Part shown: positions 44,839-53,664 of the stretch, in pieces
Position numbering within the stretch: the first letter of the stretch is position 1
Layout of the letters: each line of letters opens with the position of its first letter
NCBI RefSeq assembly: GCF_022483985.1
Contig: NZ_JAKVME010000001.1
Coordinates: forward strand, 1,674,001-1,738,000
Direction: 5' to 3'
DNA: 64,000 nucleotides
Source of the DNA: Acetobacter sp.
Lineage (GTDB): Bacteria > Pseudomonadota > Alphaproteobacteria > Acetobacterales > Acetobacteraceae
Position numbers and translations under genes: made by a program
Notes under the pieces: generated by a model
What the model saw: only the letters and a program-made list of their open reading frames with translations
What the model was told of the DNA's origin: nothing
The model's database searches: none

Positions 44839-45804
44839 TCATGAAATTTTCCATGATTTTGCTATTTCTAGATAGAAAGTACGATTATCTACATTATAAT
44901 AAGAATGTTGCGTTGATAATGGTCCGTTAAATTTTTGTATTGGAAGAGTATTCTCAAAGGAAATTACCGAATCTTGGAACGAATACAGAAATTCGGAAAT
45001 GCATTTATGCAAATCATGCGCTTTACTATCAAGTATTTCCGAAAAACTGCGGTCGTCATTAGGATCAGATATCCGAAGATTTTCTCCTCCGCCGACGAAC
45101 CTGTGTCCGTTTGATCCCACATTTATCGTCGCAGCTTGCACAAACTCTGAATGACCAATGCGATCTCTAAGAGACTGTCCTCGCTCGGTTCCAATGACAA
45201 ATGAGAATTTTCCTATATGCTTCTCGTAGACGGCTATGAGGGCTTCAGCAACAGAACGCGGGTGGGCTCTTTCTAAAGTTTTTTTGAATTTGTTATAAGA
45301 ATTTTGCGATTGTTTGAAATAAGCTGAAAACCCCCAAGATAAATAATCCAAACAACGACGGTATGCTATTACAAACGCGTGATATTCAAAATCAAGCTGC
45401 CGCATGTTTCCAAAAGAAGCGGTTTGATTTGGGTTAAATTGACTTGAAAAATCATATTTTGATAAAATGGCATCGACGGATGCTTCGATTTCTTTAATTC
45501 TCATTAAATGATAGCATACAGCTGCATATGCCGAACGTACTCCACCAGAAACTATCATAAACCTCGGATAGAGTGTTTGTTCTGTTTTTGCTTCTGAACG
45601 CCATTCGGATATAAATTGAGGTCGCGTATTTATCCATCTAACGAAATCTACAAAAGGGCGAGCCCCTTCGGCGGATATTTCAAAACCTGAAGTATTATAT
45701 ATTTCAATACTCGCTTCGATTATTTTACTTTCAAGAAAAGGGCGCATATTATTATATTGCGCCTGCTGAGATTTTAAATCTGCAGGCTCAGTCTCCATTG
45801 TCAT
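44839..45804 (-). CDS. Unknown protein with HEPN-like Rx4H motif, AT-rich gene
   Basis: I do not recognise a named family. The 321-residue soluble protein is mostly helical. R213-D-R-I-G-H218 (SLRDRIGHSEF) fits the R-x4-6-H active-site signature of HEPN ribonucleases, sitting after a helix as HEPN domains do. The gene is far richer in A+T than its neighbours and uses codons such as ATA, TTA and AGA that are rare elsewhere in the window, indicating recent acquisition. It has no partner gene on its strand. It could be a toxin, a phage-defence effector or an unrelated helical protein; HEPN assignment is tentative. Confidence 0.7.
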   Translation of the reverse strand: MTMETEPADLKSQQAQYNNMRPFLESKIIEASIEIYNTSGFEISAEGARPFVDFVRWINTRPQFISEWRSEAKTEQTLYPRFMIVSGGVRSAYAAVCYHLMRIKEIEASVDAILSKYDFSSQFNPNQTASFGNMRQLDFEYHAFVIAYRRCLDYLSWGFSAYFKQSQNSYNKFKKTLERAHPRSVAEALIAVYEKHIGKFSFVIGTERGQSLRDRIGHSEFVQAATINVGSNGHRFVGGGENLRISDPNDDRSFSEILDSKAHDLHKCISEFLYSFQDSVISFENTLPIQKFNGPLSTQHSYYNVDNRTFYLEIAKSWKIS

Positions 45805-45953
45805 GAAATTTACTTCTCGATGATTTCAATTATAAAGTCTGCTTTTCTATATTTTCAAGAGCAGACATTCCGCTTTCCCCTCCAAAAAAAGAACACAACC
45901 CCTTCATAAAGCAACAAGCGAAGCCCCGGATTCTTGCTCTCATCCCGCACACG

Positions 45954-46730
45954 ATGCTACTGAGAAGCCTTCGCAACAAGAGTCCCGCCATGATCTCCCG
46001 CCTTCTCCCCGGAAAGCGTTCTGCCGAGCGCACGCCTCTTCCGGCTCATATCGAACAGATTCGGCTGGAGGCCCTGAAGGGCGACCCGCTCGCCCAGACG
46101 CAATGGGGACAGGCTCTTCTCAGCAGCACATTCATGCAGAGCGATCCGGTGGCTGCCGTCGGATGGTTTACAATCGCCGCCAACGCCGGCTTCGGCCCCG
46201 CCAGCAACATGCTCGGGCGGTGCCATCACTTCGGTCACGGCGTGGAGAAAGATCTGGCGCAGGCGGCTGTCCATTATGAAAAAGCCGCTGCTCTCGGCGA
46301 TGAATGGGGGCGTTACAATCTCGGCATCCTCGTTCTGAGAGGGCTTGGCGTGACCGCTGACCGCCCACGCGCCTTTGCCCTGTTCCGGGAAGCCGCCTTC
46401 AAGGGTCACGCCAAATCCATGAACCTCTATGCGCGTTTTCTTGAGGAAGGCTGGGAAGTGCCTCAGGACAGGCAGGAGGCGTTGACGTGGTACAAACGTT
46501 CGGCGGAACAGGGCGACTATCGCGGACAGCACAATTACGCGACGGCGCTGGCTGAAGCGGGACTTGTCGAGGAAGCCCTTTCATGGTGGCGACGGGCCGT
46601 TCAGGACAAGGACATCACGCCGGATATTCTTCAGGCCATGCAACGTTCCCTGACGGCGCTGGAAAACAACGGTGACAGCGCTCTGCTTGCTGAAGTGGAC
46701 CGCAAGCTTGATGTGTTTCTCAAGAAATGA
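45954..46730 (+). CDS. SEL1-repeat protein
   Basis: About 258 residues made of four or five SEL1-type TPR-like repeats, for example GRCHHFGHGVEKDLAQAAVH, YNLGILVLRGLGVTADRPRA and ALTWYKRSAEQGDYRGQHNY. Such repeats mediate protein-protein contacts. No signal peptide is obvious, so a cytoplasmic scaffold is likely. Start is uncertain (45954 or the ATG at 45990). It lies 141 bp upstream of the Amt-like gene on the same strand. Confidence 0.8.
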   Translation: MLLRSLRNKSPAMISRLLPGKRSAERTPLPAHIEQIRLEALKGDPLAQTQWGQALLSSTFMQSDPVAAVGWFTIAANAGFGPASNMLGRCHHFGHGVEKDLAQAAVHYEKAAALGDEWGRYNLGILVLRGLGVTADRPRAFALFREAAFKGHAKSMNLYARFLEEGWEVPQDRQEALTWYKRSAEQGDYRGQHNYATALAEAGLVEEALSWWRRAVQDKDITPDILQAMQRSLTALENNGDSALLAEVDRKLDVFLKK

Positions 46731-46871
46731 GAGCGGCTTTACTGTAGCCTGCCCTTTGGAACCCAACCGCTCCCAGAACGCTTGAGCCTGACGGCTGCCC
46801 GTTGCGTATGGAGCTTTTGCGTCACAGAAAGCTCGCTACCGGACGGTCCGGCGTTTCATAAAGGTTCACCC

Positions 46872-48194
46872 ATGTTTCCTGAACAGGTTTCGACGGCCAA
46901 TATCCTGTCCGCTTTCATCTATGTCGTCAGCGCCGTCAGTGTGATTCTGGTCCTGATCGGCCTTGGTCTGGTCGATGCCGGACTGGTCCGGAAAGACAAC
47001 GTCCTGCATTGCTGGGTACAGAAAATAACCACCTGCATGATCGGCGGTCTCGCGACGTTTTTTGTGGGTGACGCCATCTGGCAGTGGCAGTTCTATACTG
47101 CCTTCGGCACGCCGCATCCATTCTGGCAGGCCTTTCTTGACTGGTGGCCCGGAAGCGCCGCCATGAGCACGCCTGCTCTGGCGCAGGACCCGAAACTGGT
47201 ACCGGGTGCGGATACGCAACAGGTCTTCTCGGTCTTCTTCGTGACCTTCGCCATGGCGACCGTCGCTCTCATTCACAGCGGCACGGTGGAGCGCATTCGC
47301 AGCGCGCCGCTCTATGTCATGTCGCTTGCAACGGGCCTCATCTTCTGCCCGCTTGCGGCGTATCTCACATGGGGTCCGCTTTCGCCTCTCACCAATAACG
47401 GTCTGCATGATTTCGAAGGAGCCGTCGCGCTTTACGTCTTTACCGGCACATGGACTCTGGTGACGGCATGGCGGATGGGGCCGCGGGCCGGTGTATTCAC
47501 TCCCGATCCTGACGGGATTCAGCCGAAACCGAGCAATTACGGCAATATCGCTGCTGGGGCGCTGTTCGTCTTCATGGCGATCCCCCTCATCGCCCTTGGT
47601 TCGACATGGATTGCACCGGGGAAAAGCGTCTACGGCATCACCATGGTCCCGACCGGACTGGGTATCGTGCTGAAAAACGTGTTTCTCGCCCTGCTGGGCG
47701 GCGGTGTCAGCGGGGCCACTCTGGCAGCGCTTCTCAGAGAACCGGTCTGGGTGTTTTTCGGTCCCATCGCCGGAGCTGTCATGACTGGCACTCTATTTGA
47801 CGTCGCCGGTTCGATGGAGAGCCTTGCTTTTGGAGTGATCGGGCCGATCCTCGCCGTGATCGTTTCCCGCGTGCTCGTGCATCTCCGTATTGATGAGCCG
47901 AAAGTCGCGCCACTTGCGTTTGGCCCCGGCATCGTCGGTTCGCTGGCTGGTGGTTTCCTGCACTGGGGCACAGGAACAGGCGGTTTTACCGATCTGCCTC
48001 CGCCCTACGCCCTTGATCACGCGCATATCACGCCACTGTTTCAACTGGTGGGGATCATCACCGTGATCCTCCTTTCCGCCATACCCGCCTACATCATCTG
48101 TCGTGTTTTTGAAGCGACATCCGGACTTCGCATTTCCCGTGAGTGCGAAAGAAACGGCATGGATATGACGTACTGGGGCCATGACAAAGGCTGA
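46872..48194 (+). CDS. Divergent Amt/Rh-superfamily membrane protein lacking both pore histidines
   Basis: A 440-residue, 11-12 helix protein clearly homologous to AmtB: IGLGLVDAGLVRKDNVLH, VTFAMATVALIHSGTVERIR, GLHDFEGAVALYVFTGTW, and C-terminal EATSGLRISRECERNGMD. The twin-histidine residues are lost: the first site is Y188 (AmtB here H240 in GGTVVHINAG) and the second aligns with A349 in LAFGPGIVG (AmtB H390 in FGVHGVGG). No signal peptide. The ATG at 46872 has AAAGG eight bases upstream; an ATG at 46782 extends the frame without family similarity. Transport of ammonium by the standard route seems unlikely, so a sensor or altered substrate is possible. Confidence 0.8.
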   Translation: MFPEQVSTANILSAFIYVVSAVSVILVLIGLGLVDAGLVRKDNVLHCWVQKITTCMIGGLATFFVGDAIWQWQFYTAFGTPHPFWQAFLDWWPGSAAMSTPALAQDPKLVPGADTQQVFSVFFVTFAMATVALIHSGTVERIRSAPLYVMSLATGLIFCPLAAYLTWGPLSPLTNNGLHDFEGAVALYVFTGTWTLVTAWRMGPRAGVFTPDPDGIQPKPSNYGNIAAGALFVFMAIPLIALGSTWIAPGKSVYGITMVPTGLGIVLKNVFLALLGGGVSGATLAALLREPVWVFFGPIAGAVMTGTLFDVAGSMESLAFGVIGPILAVIVSRVLVHLRIDEPKVAPLAFGPGIVGSLAGGFLHWGTGTGGFTDLPPPYALDHAHITPLFQLVGIITVILLSAIPAYIICRVFEATSGLRISRECERNGMDMTYWGHDKG

Positions 48195-48579
48195 GGCTCG
48201 CCTCATCGCTCCGGTGATCCACACAAAGAGCATCACACCGGCTCGTTGCCGTGTTGAAACAATGAAATACTGGCACGTCAACCGACACTATCAGGACGTG
48301 TAATCCTCAGAGCAACATCCGATCATACGAAATCGTCTGGTTTGATAAAATTTATCTATAAACAATGAGTTAGAGCGATATTCGTGATACAGTCTGAACG
48401 GATACCGCTCTAAGGGAAACACCATAACTGGATAGGTTTTTCCTTCATTCCGCCCTGTAGACTGCCGCATGAGCAACACCCCTCGCCTCATCGCGAGGAC
48501 AATTGGCAAAAAGAGGTTTTTCCAGTTACATCTGTTTCAGAAAAACCGACCCACAAACAACAGTAAAGGTGGCTGCAGG
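48195..48579. other. 385-bp intergenic region before the purine operon
   Basis: Holds the dispersed repeat copy A (48309-48414). The remaining bases carry no convincing gene. The small frames across the repeat are chance open frames. Promoter of the purine operon is probably between the repeat and 48580, where AAAGGTGG precedes the start codon. Confidence 0.6.
48309..48414. repeat. Dispersed two-hairpin intergenic repeat, copy A
   Basis: About 106 bp that matches copy B (63696-63799) along its length, with shared blocks such as GAGCA-CATCCGATCA-ACG, AATCGTCTGGT, AACAATGAGTTAGAGC and CAGTCTGAACGGA, and ending CCGCTCTA. Copy A is eroded in its first hairpin: after AATCGTCTGGT it reads TTGATAAAATTTATC instead of the complementary CGGATGTTGCTC. 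Confidence 0.8.
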
Positions 48580-50175
48580 ATGCTGCATACGGCCCGTTCA
48601 TTGCGCGGCATGGTTACCGCCCCGCATCATCTGGCGTCTCAGGCGGGTCTTGCCGTTCTTCGGGACGGTGGCTCAGCCCTTGAAGCGGTCGTGGCGACCG
48701 CCGCAGCCCTTGCTGTTGTCTACCCGCACATGACTTCCATCGGCGGCGACGCCTTCTGGCTCATCACGTGGCCGGACGGGCGCACCGAGACCATTGACGC
48801 CTGCGGAGCCGCAGCAGCCGCCGCCGATCTCGCGTTGTACCGCAAAGCCGGACACAAGACCGTTCCGTGGCGTGGGCCGCTGGCCGCCAACACGGTCGCC
48901 GGCACTCTTTCCGGATGGGCGAAGGCGCTGGAACTGGCGGAAAAAGCCAACGGGTCCACACTTCCGCTGCAACAGATTCTTGCCGAAGCGATTCACCATG
49001 CCGAAGCCGGTGTCCCCGTCACAGCGGGCGGCGGCGCCCTCGCCCGCGAGAAATCAGCCGAACTCACACCAGCGCCCGGCTATGCCGCCGTCTTCGAACC
49101 CGAAGGACGTCCGCTGGCGGAGGGTGATATCCTTCGCAATCCAGCCCTCGGAGCGACCCTCCGAGACCTTGCGGCGTCCGGCCTTCAGGATTTCTACACC
49201 GGCTCCATCGCCCGCCGCATCGCCGCCGACCTTGCCAGCGCGGGCAGTCCCGTCAGCGCCGAGGATCTTGCGACACACCGGGCGCTGGTCCGGCCAGCGC
49301 TCTCCGTGCCAATCAGGGGAGCCACACTCTACAATATGGCCCCGCCGACGCAGGGTGTTGCGTCCCTGCTGATCCTCGCGCTCTTCGACAGGCTGAAGGC
49401 GGACGAAGGCGAGAGTTTCGCGCATATTCACGGACTGATCGAAGCGACCAAGCAGGCCTTCCGTTACCGCGATACCCATGTGGGTGATCCGGCCTACATG
49501 ACCGTCGAAGCGCAGCATCTGCTGGATGATCCCTCGGCGCTGGACGCCATGGCCGCCGCCATCGACCCACACCGCGCTGCGCCATGGCCGCACCCGTCAC
49601 AGGCCGGAGACACGGTATGGATGGGCGCGATTGACGCGGACGGTGTCGGGGTCAGCATGATCCAGAGCACCTATTTCGAGTTCGGTTCGGGCGTCGTGCT
49701 GCCGCAGACCGGCATCGTCTGGCAGAATCGCGGGGCCAGTTTCCGTCTTGAAGAGGACGGCTGGAACGCGCTCAAACCCGGACGCAAGCCGTTCCATACC
49801 CTGAACCCGGCCGCCGCCCGCTTCGACGATGGACGTATGATGGTCTACGGCACGATGGGCGGTGAAGGACAGCCGCAGACGCAGGCCGCCGTGTTCTCGC
49901 GCTATGCCCGCTACGGCATGGGTCTTCAGGCCGCCGTCACCGCGCCGCGCTGGCTGCTGGGGCGCACATGGGGGCAGGAAAGCGTGACCCTGAAATATGA
50001 AGACCGGTTCGATCCGGCCCTGATCGCGCAGCTTGGCGCGGCGGGACACGCCATCGAGCAGGTCGCGCCTTTCACGTCCATGATGGGCCATGCCGGAGCG
50101 CTGGTCCGTCATCCGGATGGCGTGATTGAAGGCGCGACCGATCCGCGCAGCGATGGAGCGGTCGCCGCATGGTAG
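48580..50175 (+). CDS. hpxW: HpxW-like oxamate amidohydrolase (gamma-glutamyltransferase family)
   Basis: Ntn-hydrolase of 531 residues. Family signature MTSIGGDAFWLITWPDGRTE is near residue 51, and the autocatalytic nucleophile is Thr345 in AGDTVWMGAID, where the precursor would split into two subunits. There is no signal peptide, unlike periplasmic gamma-glutamyltransferases. First gene of the purine-ring operon, overlapping the next gene by seven bases. In Klebsiella hpxW, an oxamate amidohydrolase of this family, sits in a purine cluster, so oxamate to oxalate is the likely reaction; gamma-glutamyl transfer cannot be excluded. Start at 48580 has a good AGGTGG site. Confidence 0.78.
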   Translation: MLHTARSLRGMVTAPHHLASQAGLAVLRDGGSALEAVVATAAALAVVYPHMTSIGGDAFWLITWPDGRTETIDACGAAAAAADLALYRKAGHKTVPWRGPLAANTVAGTLSGWAKALELAEKANGSTLPLQQILAEAIHHAEAGVPVTAGGGALAREKSAELTPAPGYAAVFEPEGRPLAEGDILRNPALGATLRDLAASGLQDFYTGSIARRIAADLASAGSPVSAEDLATHRALVRPALSVPIRGATLYNMAPPTQGVASLLILALFDRLKADEGESFAHIHGLIEATKQAFRYRDTHVGDPAYMTVEAQHLLDDPSALDAMAAAIDPHRAAPWPHPSQAGDTVWMGAIDADGVGVSMIQSTYFEFGSGVVLPQTGIVWQNRGASFRLEEDGWNALKPGRKPFHTLNPAAARFDDGRMMVYGTMGGEGQPQTQAAVFSRYARYGMGLQAAVTAPRWLLGRTWGQESVTLKYEDRFDPALIAQLGAAGHAIEQVAPFTSMMGHAGALVRHPDGVIEGATDPRSDGAVAAW

Positions 50176-51494
50176 ACACGCACCTCGCGGCGGAAGAACG
50201 CGCCGTCGCGCACGCGGGAGAACGCGCTGTCGCACGCTGCGATGTGCTCGGCGAAACGCCTTTCAGTGACGAGCCGGGGCTGCTCTTCCGTCCCTGGCTC
50301 GGTCCGGGTTTCATCGCCACGGTGGAAGCCATCTCGAACTGGATGCGTCAGGCGGGCATGACGGTGCGGCAGGACGCCGCCGCCAATCTGATCGGCCGTT
50401 ATGAGGGCAGCACGCCGGACGCGCCTGCGTTGCTGTTCGGCTCGCACCTGGACTCGGTGCGGGATGGCGGACGCTATGATGGGATGCTCGGCGTGATCAC
50501 CGCACTGGAAGTCGTCTCTGGCTTTCACGAGCGCGGCGAGCGTTTCCCCTTCGCCATCGAAATTGTCGGGTTCGGCGATGAGGAGGGATCACGCTTTCCC
50601 ATCACCATGCTGACCACCCGCTCCATCGCCGGAGTTCTGGAAGAGGACGATCCTGTCGCCGCCTTTGCCGAACTACGTGACGTTGACGGCATTACGGTCG
50701 AACAGGCTCTGGCGCGTGTGGGACTGACGCCTCGCGGCATGGCGGCCGCGAAACGCCGCAATGAGAGCGTGCTGGCCTATGTCGAGGCGCATATCGAGCA
50801 GGGTCCGGTTCTGGAAGCCGAAGGGCGGGCGCTCGGCGTGGTCAGCGGCATCGCGGCGCAGCGGCGTTTCGAGATTCGGCTGCATGGAATGGCGGGACAC
50901 GCAGGCACCATGGCCATGTCTCTGCGTCGGGATGCGCTGACGACGGCGGCGGAGATGGTTCTGGCGATTGAACGCATCGGTGTCGCTGGTGGGGATCGTG
51001 ACGGACTTGTGGCCACCGTCGGCTCACTGCGCACATGGCCGGGCGTGGCGAATGTCGTGCCGGGCGATGTCATTTTCACTATCGACGTCCGTGCCGGAAC
51101 CATCGCGACACGCGACCGGGCCGTGGACACATTTCTGTCGGCCCTGAAAGACATTGCCGGACGGCGCGACATCGGGATCGAGATCATTCCCCGTGAAAAT
51201 CTCGATCCCTCCCCCTGCGATCCCCACCTCATGGCGCTGATGACGACCGCCGTACAGGACGTGACCGACGAACCGGCCCGGGTGCTGGTCAGCGGCGCGG
51301 GGCATGACGCCATGATCATGTCACGGCTGGCGCCGATGGCGATGCTGTTCATCCGCTGTGAGAAAGGCATCAGCCACAACCCGGCGGAAGCTGTCCTCCC
51401 CGCCGATGTGGGCAAAGCCGTGACCGCACTGACCCGATTTGTCCACCTCTTCGCCGACGATTACAGCCAGATCCAAGGGAGACATTCCGCATGA
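50169..51494 (+). CDS. allC: Allantoate amidohydrolase (M20/carbamoylase family)
   Basis: Zn/Mn-dependent amidohydrolase of 441 residues that opens allantoate to ureidoglycine (or ureidoglycolate after spontaneous loss of ammonia). Metal ligands lie in LLFGSHLDSVRDGGRYDG, GFGDEEGSRFP and VEAHIEQGPVLE, followed by the lid domain LHGMAGHAGTMAM and the C-terminal SGAGHDAMIMSRLAPM. Related N-carbamoyl-amino-acid hydrolases share these motifs; the operon decides the call. It starts inside hpxW and overlaps pucG by four bases. Confidence 0.86.
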   Translation: MVDTHLAAEERAVAHAGERAVARCDVLGETPFSDEPGLLFRPWLGPGFIATVEAISNWMRQAGMTVRQDAAANLIGRYEGSTPDAPALLFGSHLDSVRDGGRYDGMLGVITALEVVSGFHERGERFPFAIEIVGFGDEEGSRFPITMLTTRSIAGVLEEDDPVAAFAELRDVDGITVEQALARVGLTPRGMAAAKRRNESVLAYVEAHIEQGPVLEAEGRALGVVSGIAAQRRFEIRLHGMAGHAGTMAMSLRRDALTTAAEMVLAIERIGVAGGDRDGLVATVGSLRTWPGVANVVPGDVIFTIDVRAGTIATRDRAVDTFLSALKDIAGRRDIGIEIIPRENLDPSPCDPHLMALMTTAVQDVTDEPARVLVSGAGHDAMIMSRLAPMAMLFIRCEKGISHNPAEAVLPADVGKAVTALTRFVHLFADDYSQIQGRHSA

Positions 51495-52753
51495 CCGCGC
51501 CCGTTTTCGACCAGATCAATCCGCCGCAGCGTCTGCTGATGGGGCCGGGACCGGTCAATGTGCATCCGCGTGTGCTGCGGGCGATGAGCGCCGACATGCT
51601 CGGGCAGTTCGACCCCGAGATGACGACCTACATGAACGAAACGATGGCGCTCTATCGCGACGTGTTCATGACGCGGAACCGCTGGACATTCCTGATCGAT
51701 GGCACGGCGCGGGCGGGTATCGAGGCGGCGCTGGTCTCGCTGCTGGAACCCGGCATGACGGTGCTGATCGTGCGCGCCGGGCGGTTCGGCCTGCTGCTGT
51801 CCGAAATCGCGGAGCGGATCGGTGCCGACATCCGCACGCTTGATCTGGAATGGGGCGAGGTCGCTTCCCTTGAGGCCATCGAGGCCGCCTTCAAGGAACA
51901 TAAGCCGCGTGTCTTCGCCTGCATCCACGGTGACACCTCCACGACGACAGCGCAGCCGCTTGAGGGGCTGGGCGAACTCTGCCGCAAATATGACGTGCTG
52001 TCCTACGTCGACGCCACCGCCACCCTCGGCGGCATGCCCGTCGATGTGGATGGATGCGGTCTGGATATCGTCACCGCCGGACTTCAGAAGTGCATGGGCG
52101 GGCCGCCGGGCTCCTCACCCATCACGATTTCCGACCGCGCCGCCGAGCATATCTTCAAGCGCCGCCACGTGGAAAAAGGTATTCGCGGCGCGGATGCCGA
52201 TGATGGCTATGGTGCCCGCATCAGTTCCAACTACTTCGATCTGGCTATGGTCATGGATTACTGGTCAGAGAAACGCCTGAACCACCATACCGAGGCGACC
52301 ACCATGCTCTACGGCGCGCGTGAATGTGGACGGGTGATGCTGGAAGAAGGTCTGAAGAACCGTTTCGACCGTCATCGGGCCTCTGGAGCCGCCATGACGG
52401 CGGGACTACGGGCGCTGGGCCTGACAGTCTTCGGCCACGACGAATACCGCATGACGAACGTGACCGGCGTGTGGATTCCCGATGGTGTGAATGGCGAGGC
52501 CGTGCGTCGCCGGATGCGCGAGGATTTCGAGATCGAGATTGGCACGGCGTTCGGGCCGCTGGCCGGAAAGATCTGGCGGATCGGCGCGATGGGCTACAAC
52601 GCCATGAAGCACAAGGTGCTGCTGACGCTTGGTGCGCTGGAGACCGTTCTGGCGGCGGAAGGATACGCGGTCCCGCGCGGCGCTGGTGTGGATGCCGCGC
52701 TGATCGCGTGGAATCAGGCACTGCCGGATGCCCTGAAAGCGCGTGACGCATGA
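51491..52753 (+). CDS. pucG: (S)-ureidoglycine--glyoxylate aminotransferase
   Basis: Class V PLP aminotransferase of 420 residues. It opens with LLMGPGPVNVHPRVL and carries the PLP lysine K200 in TAGLQKCMGGPPG. The Gln-Lys-Cys-Met-Gly-Gly-Pro-Pro-Gly stretch is typical of the alanine-glyoxylate aminotransferase group that includes PucG. In purine catabolism PucG converts ureidoglycine and glyoxylate to oxalurate and glycine. Overlaps both neighbours by four bases. Confidence 0.85.
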   Translation: MTAPVFDQINPPQRLLMGPGPVNVHPRVLRAMSADMLGQFDPEMTTYMNETMALYRDVFMTRNRWTFLIDGTARAGIEAALVSLLEPGMTVLIVRAGRFGLLLSEIAERIGADIRTLDLEWGEVASLEAIEAAFKEHKPRVFACIHGDTSTTTAQPLEGLGELCRKYDVLSYVDATATLGGMPVDVDGCGLDIVTAGLQKCMGGPPGSSPITISDRAAEHIFKRRHVEKGIRGADADDGYGARISSNYFDLAMVMDYWSEKRLNHHTEATTMLYGARECGRVMLEEGLKNRFDRHRASGAAMTAGLRALGLTVFGHDEYRMTNVTGVWIPDGVNGEAVRRRMREDFEIEIGTAFGPLAGKIWRIGAMGYNAMKHKVLLTLGALETVLAAEGYAVPRGAGVDAALIAWNQALPDALKARDA

Positions 52754-53664
52754 GCCTCTATCCTCGTGACATGGCGGGTTACGGCGCGATCCCTCCGGAC
52801 CCGGAATGGCCCGACAAGGCCCGCGTCGCCGTGCAGTTCGTCATCAATTACGAGGAAGGCGCGGAAAACTCCGTCCTGCATGGAGACGCCGGATCGGAAG
52901 CGTTTCTGTCCGAGATGGTCGGCGCACGGTCCATTCCCGGCGCGCGGGCAATGGCGATGGAAAGCCTTTATGAATATGGCTCCCGCGCCGGTTTCTGGCG
53001 TCTGCATCGTCTGTTCACGGAGCGCGAGATGCCAGTCACGGTCTTCGGCGTCGCCGAAGCGATGGCCCGCAATCCGGAAGCGGTCTTCGCCATGATGAAG
53101 GCGGACTGGGAAATCGCCTCGCATGGCCTGCGCTGGATCGATTATCAGGACGTGCCTGAGGAAATCGAGCGCCAGCATATCCAGCGCGCGGTCGCGCTCC
53201 AGAAGGCGCTGACCGGCGAACGTCCGCTGGGCTGGTATCAGGGACGCACCAGCCCGAACACGGCGCGGCTCGTCGCCGAGGAAGGTGGCTTTGTCTACGA
53301 CGCCGATTCCTATGCCGACGACCTGCCCTATTATGACCGCACATGGGAATCCGTAACGGGCCATCCGCAGTTGATCGTGCCTTACACGCTCGACGTGAAT
53401 GACATGAAGTTCGTGGCCTATAACGGCTTTTCAGAAGGCGAGGCGTTCTTCCGCTATCTGCGCGACACGTTCGACCAACTGTGGGAAGAAGGAGATACCC
53501 ATCCCCGGATGATGTCCGTCGGGCTGCATTGCCGTATCGCCGGACGACCGGGACGAGCGCGGGCCGTGGCGCGGTTCCTTGACCATGTGAGGCGGCATGA
53601 CAGGGTCTGGGTCGCCAGACGCATCGATATCGCCCGGCACTGGCTTGAGGTCTTTCCGGAATGA
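52750..53664 (+). CDS. puuE: Allantoinase PuuE (polysaccharide deacetylase fold)
   Basis: Metal-independent allantoinase of 304 residues, unrelated to AllB. Diagnostic PuuE segments are RVAVQFVINYEEGAENSVLH, EYGSRAGFWRLHRLF, WEIASHGLRWIDYQ and GWYQGRTSPNTARLV, with the C-terminal MMSVGLHCRIAGRPGRA. It hydrolyses allantoin to allantoate and lies directly before uraD, as in Pseudomonas puuE-uraD clusters. Overlaps both neighbours by four bases. Confidence 0.93.
   Translation: MSLYPRDMAGYGAIPPDPEWPDKARVAVQFVINYEEGAENSVLHGDAGSEAFLSEMVGARSIPGARAMAMESLYEYGSRAGFWRLHRLFTEREMPVTVFGVAEAMARNPEAVFAMMKADWEIASHGLRWIDYQDVPEEIERQHIQRAVALQKALTGERPLGWYQGRTSPNTARLVAEEGGFVYDADSYADDLPYYDRTWESVTGHPQLIVPYTLDVNDMKFVAYNGFSEGEAFFRYLRDTFDQLWEEGDTHPRMMSVGLHCRIAGRPGRARAVARFLDHVRRHDRVWVARRIDIARHWLEVFPE

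Noticed and set aside
48291..48509. 72-codon minus-strand frame across repeat copy A
   Set aside because: It resembles the N-terminal extension of the Gfo/Idh frame only because both run through the same repeat DNA.
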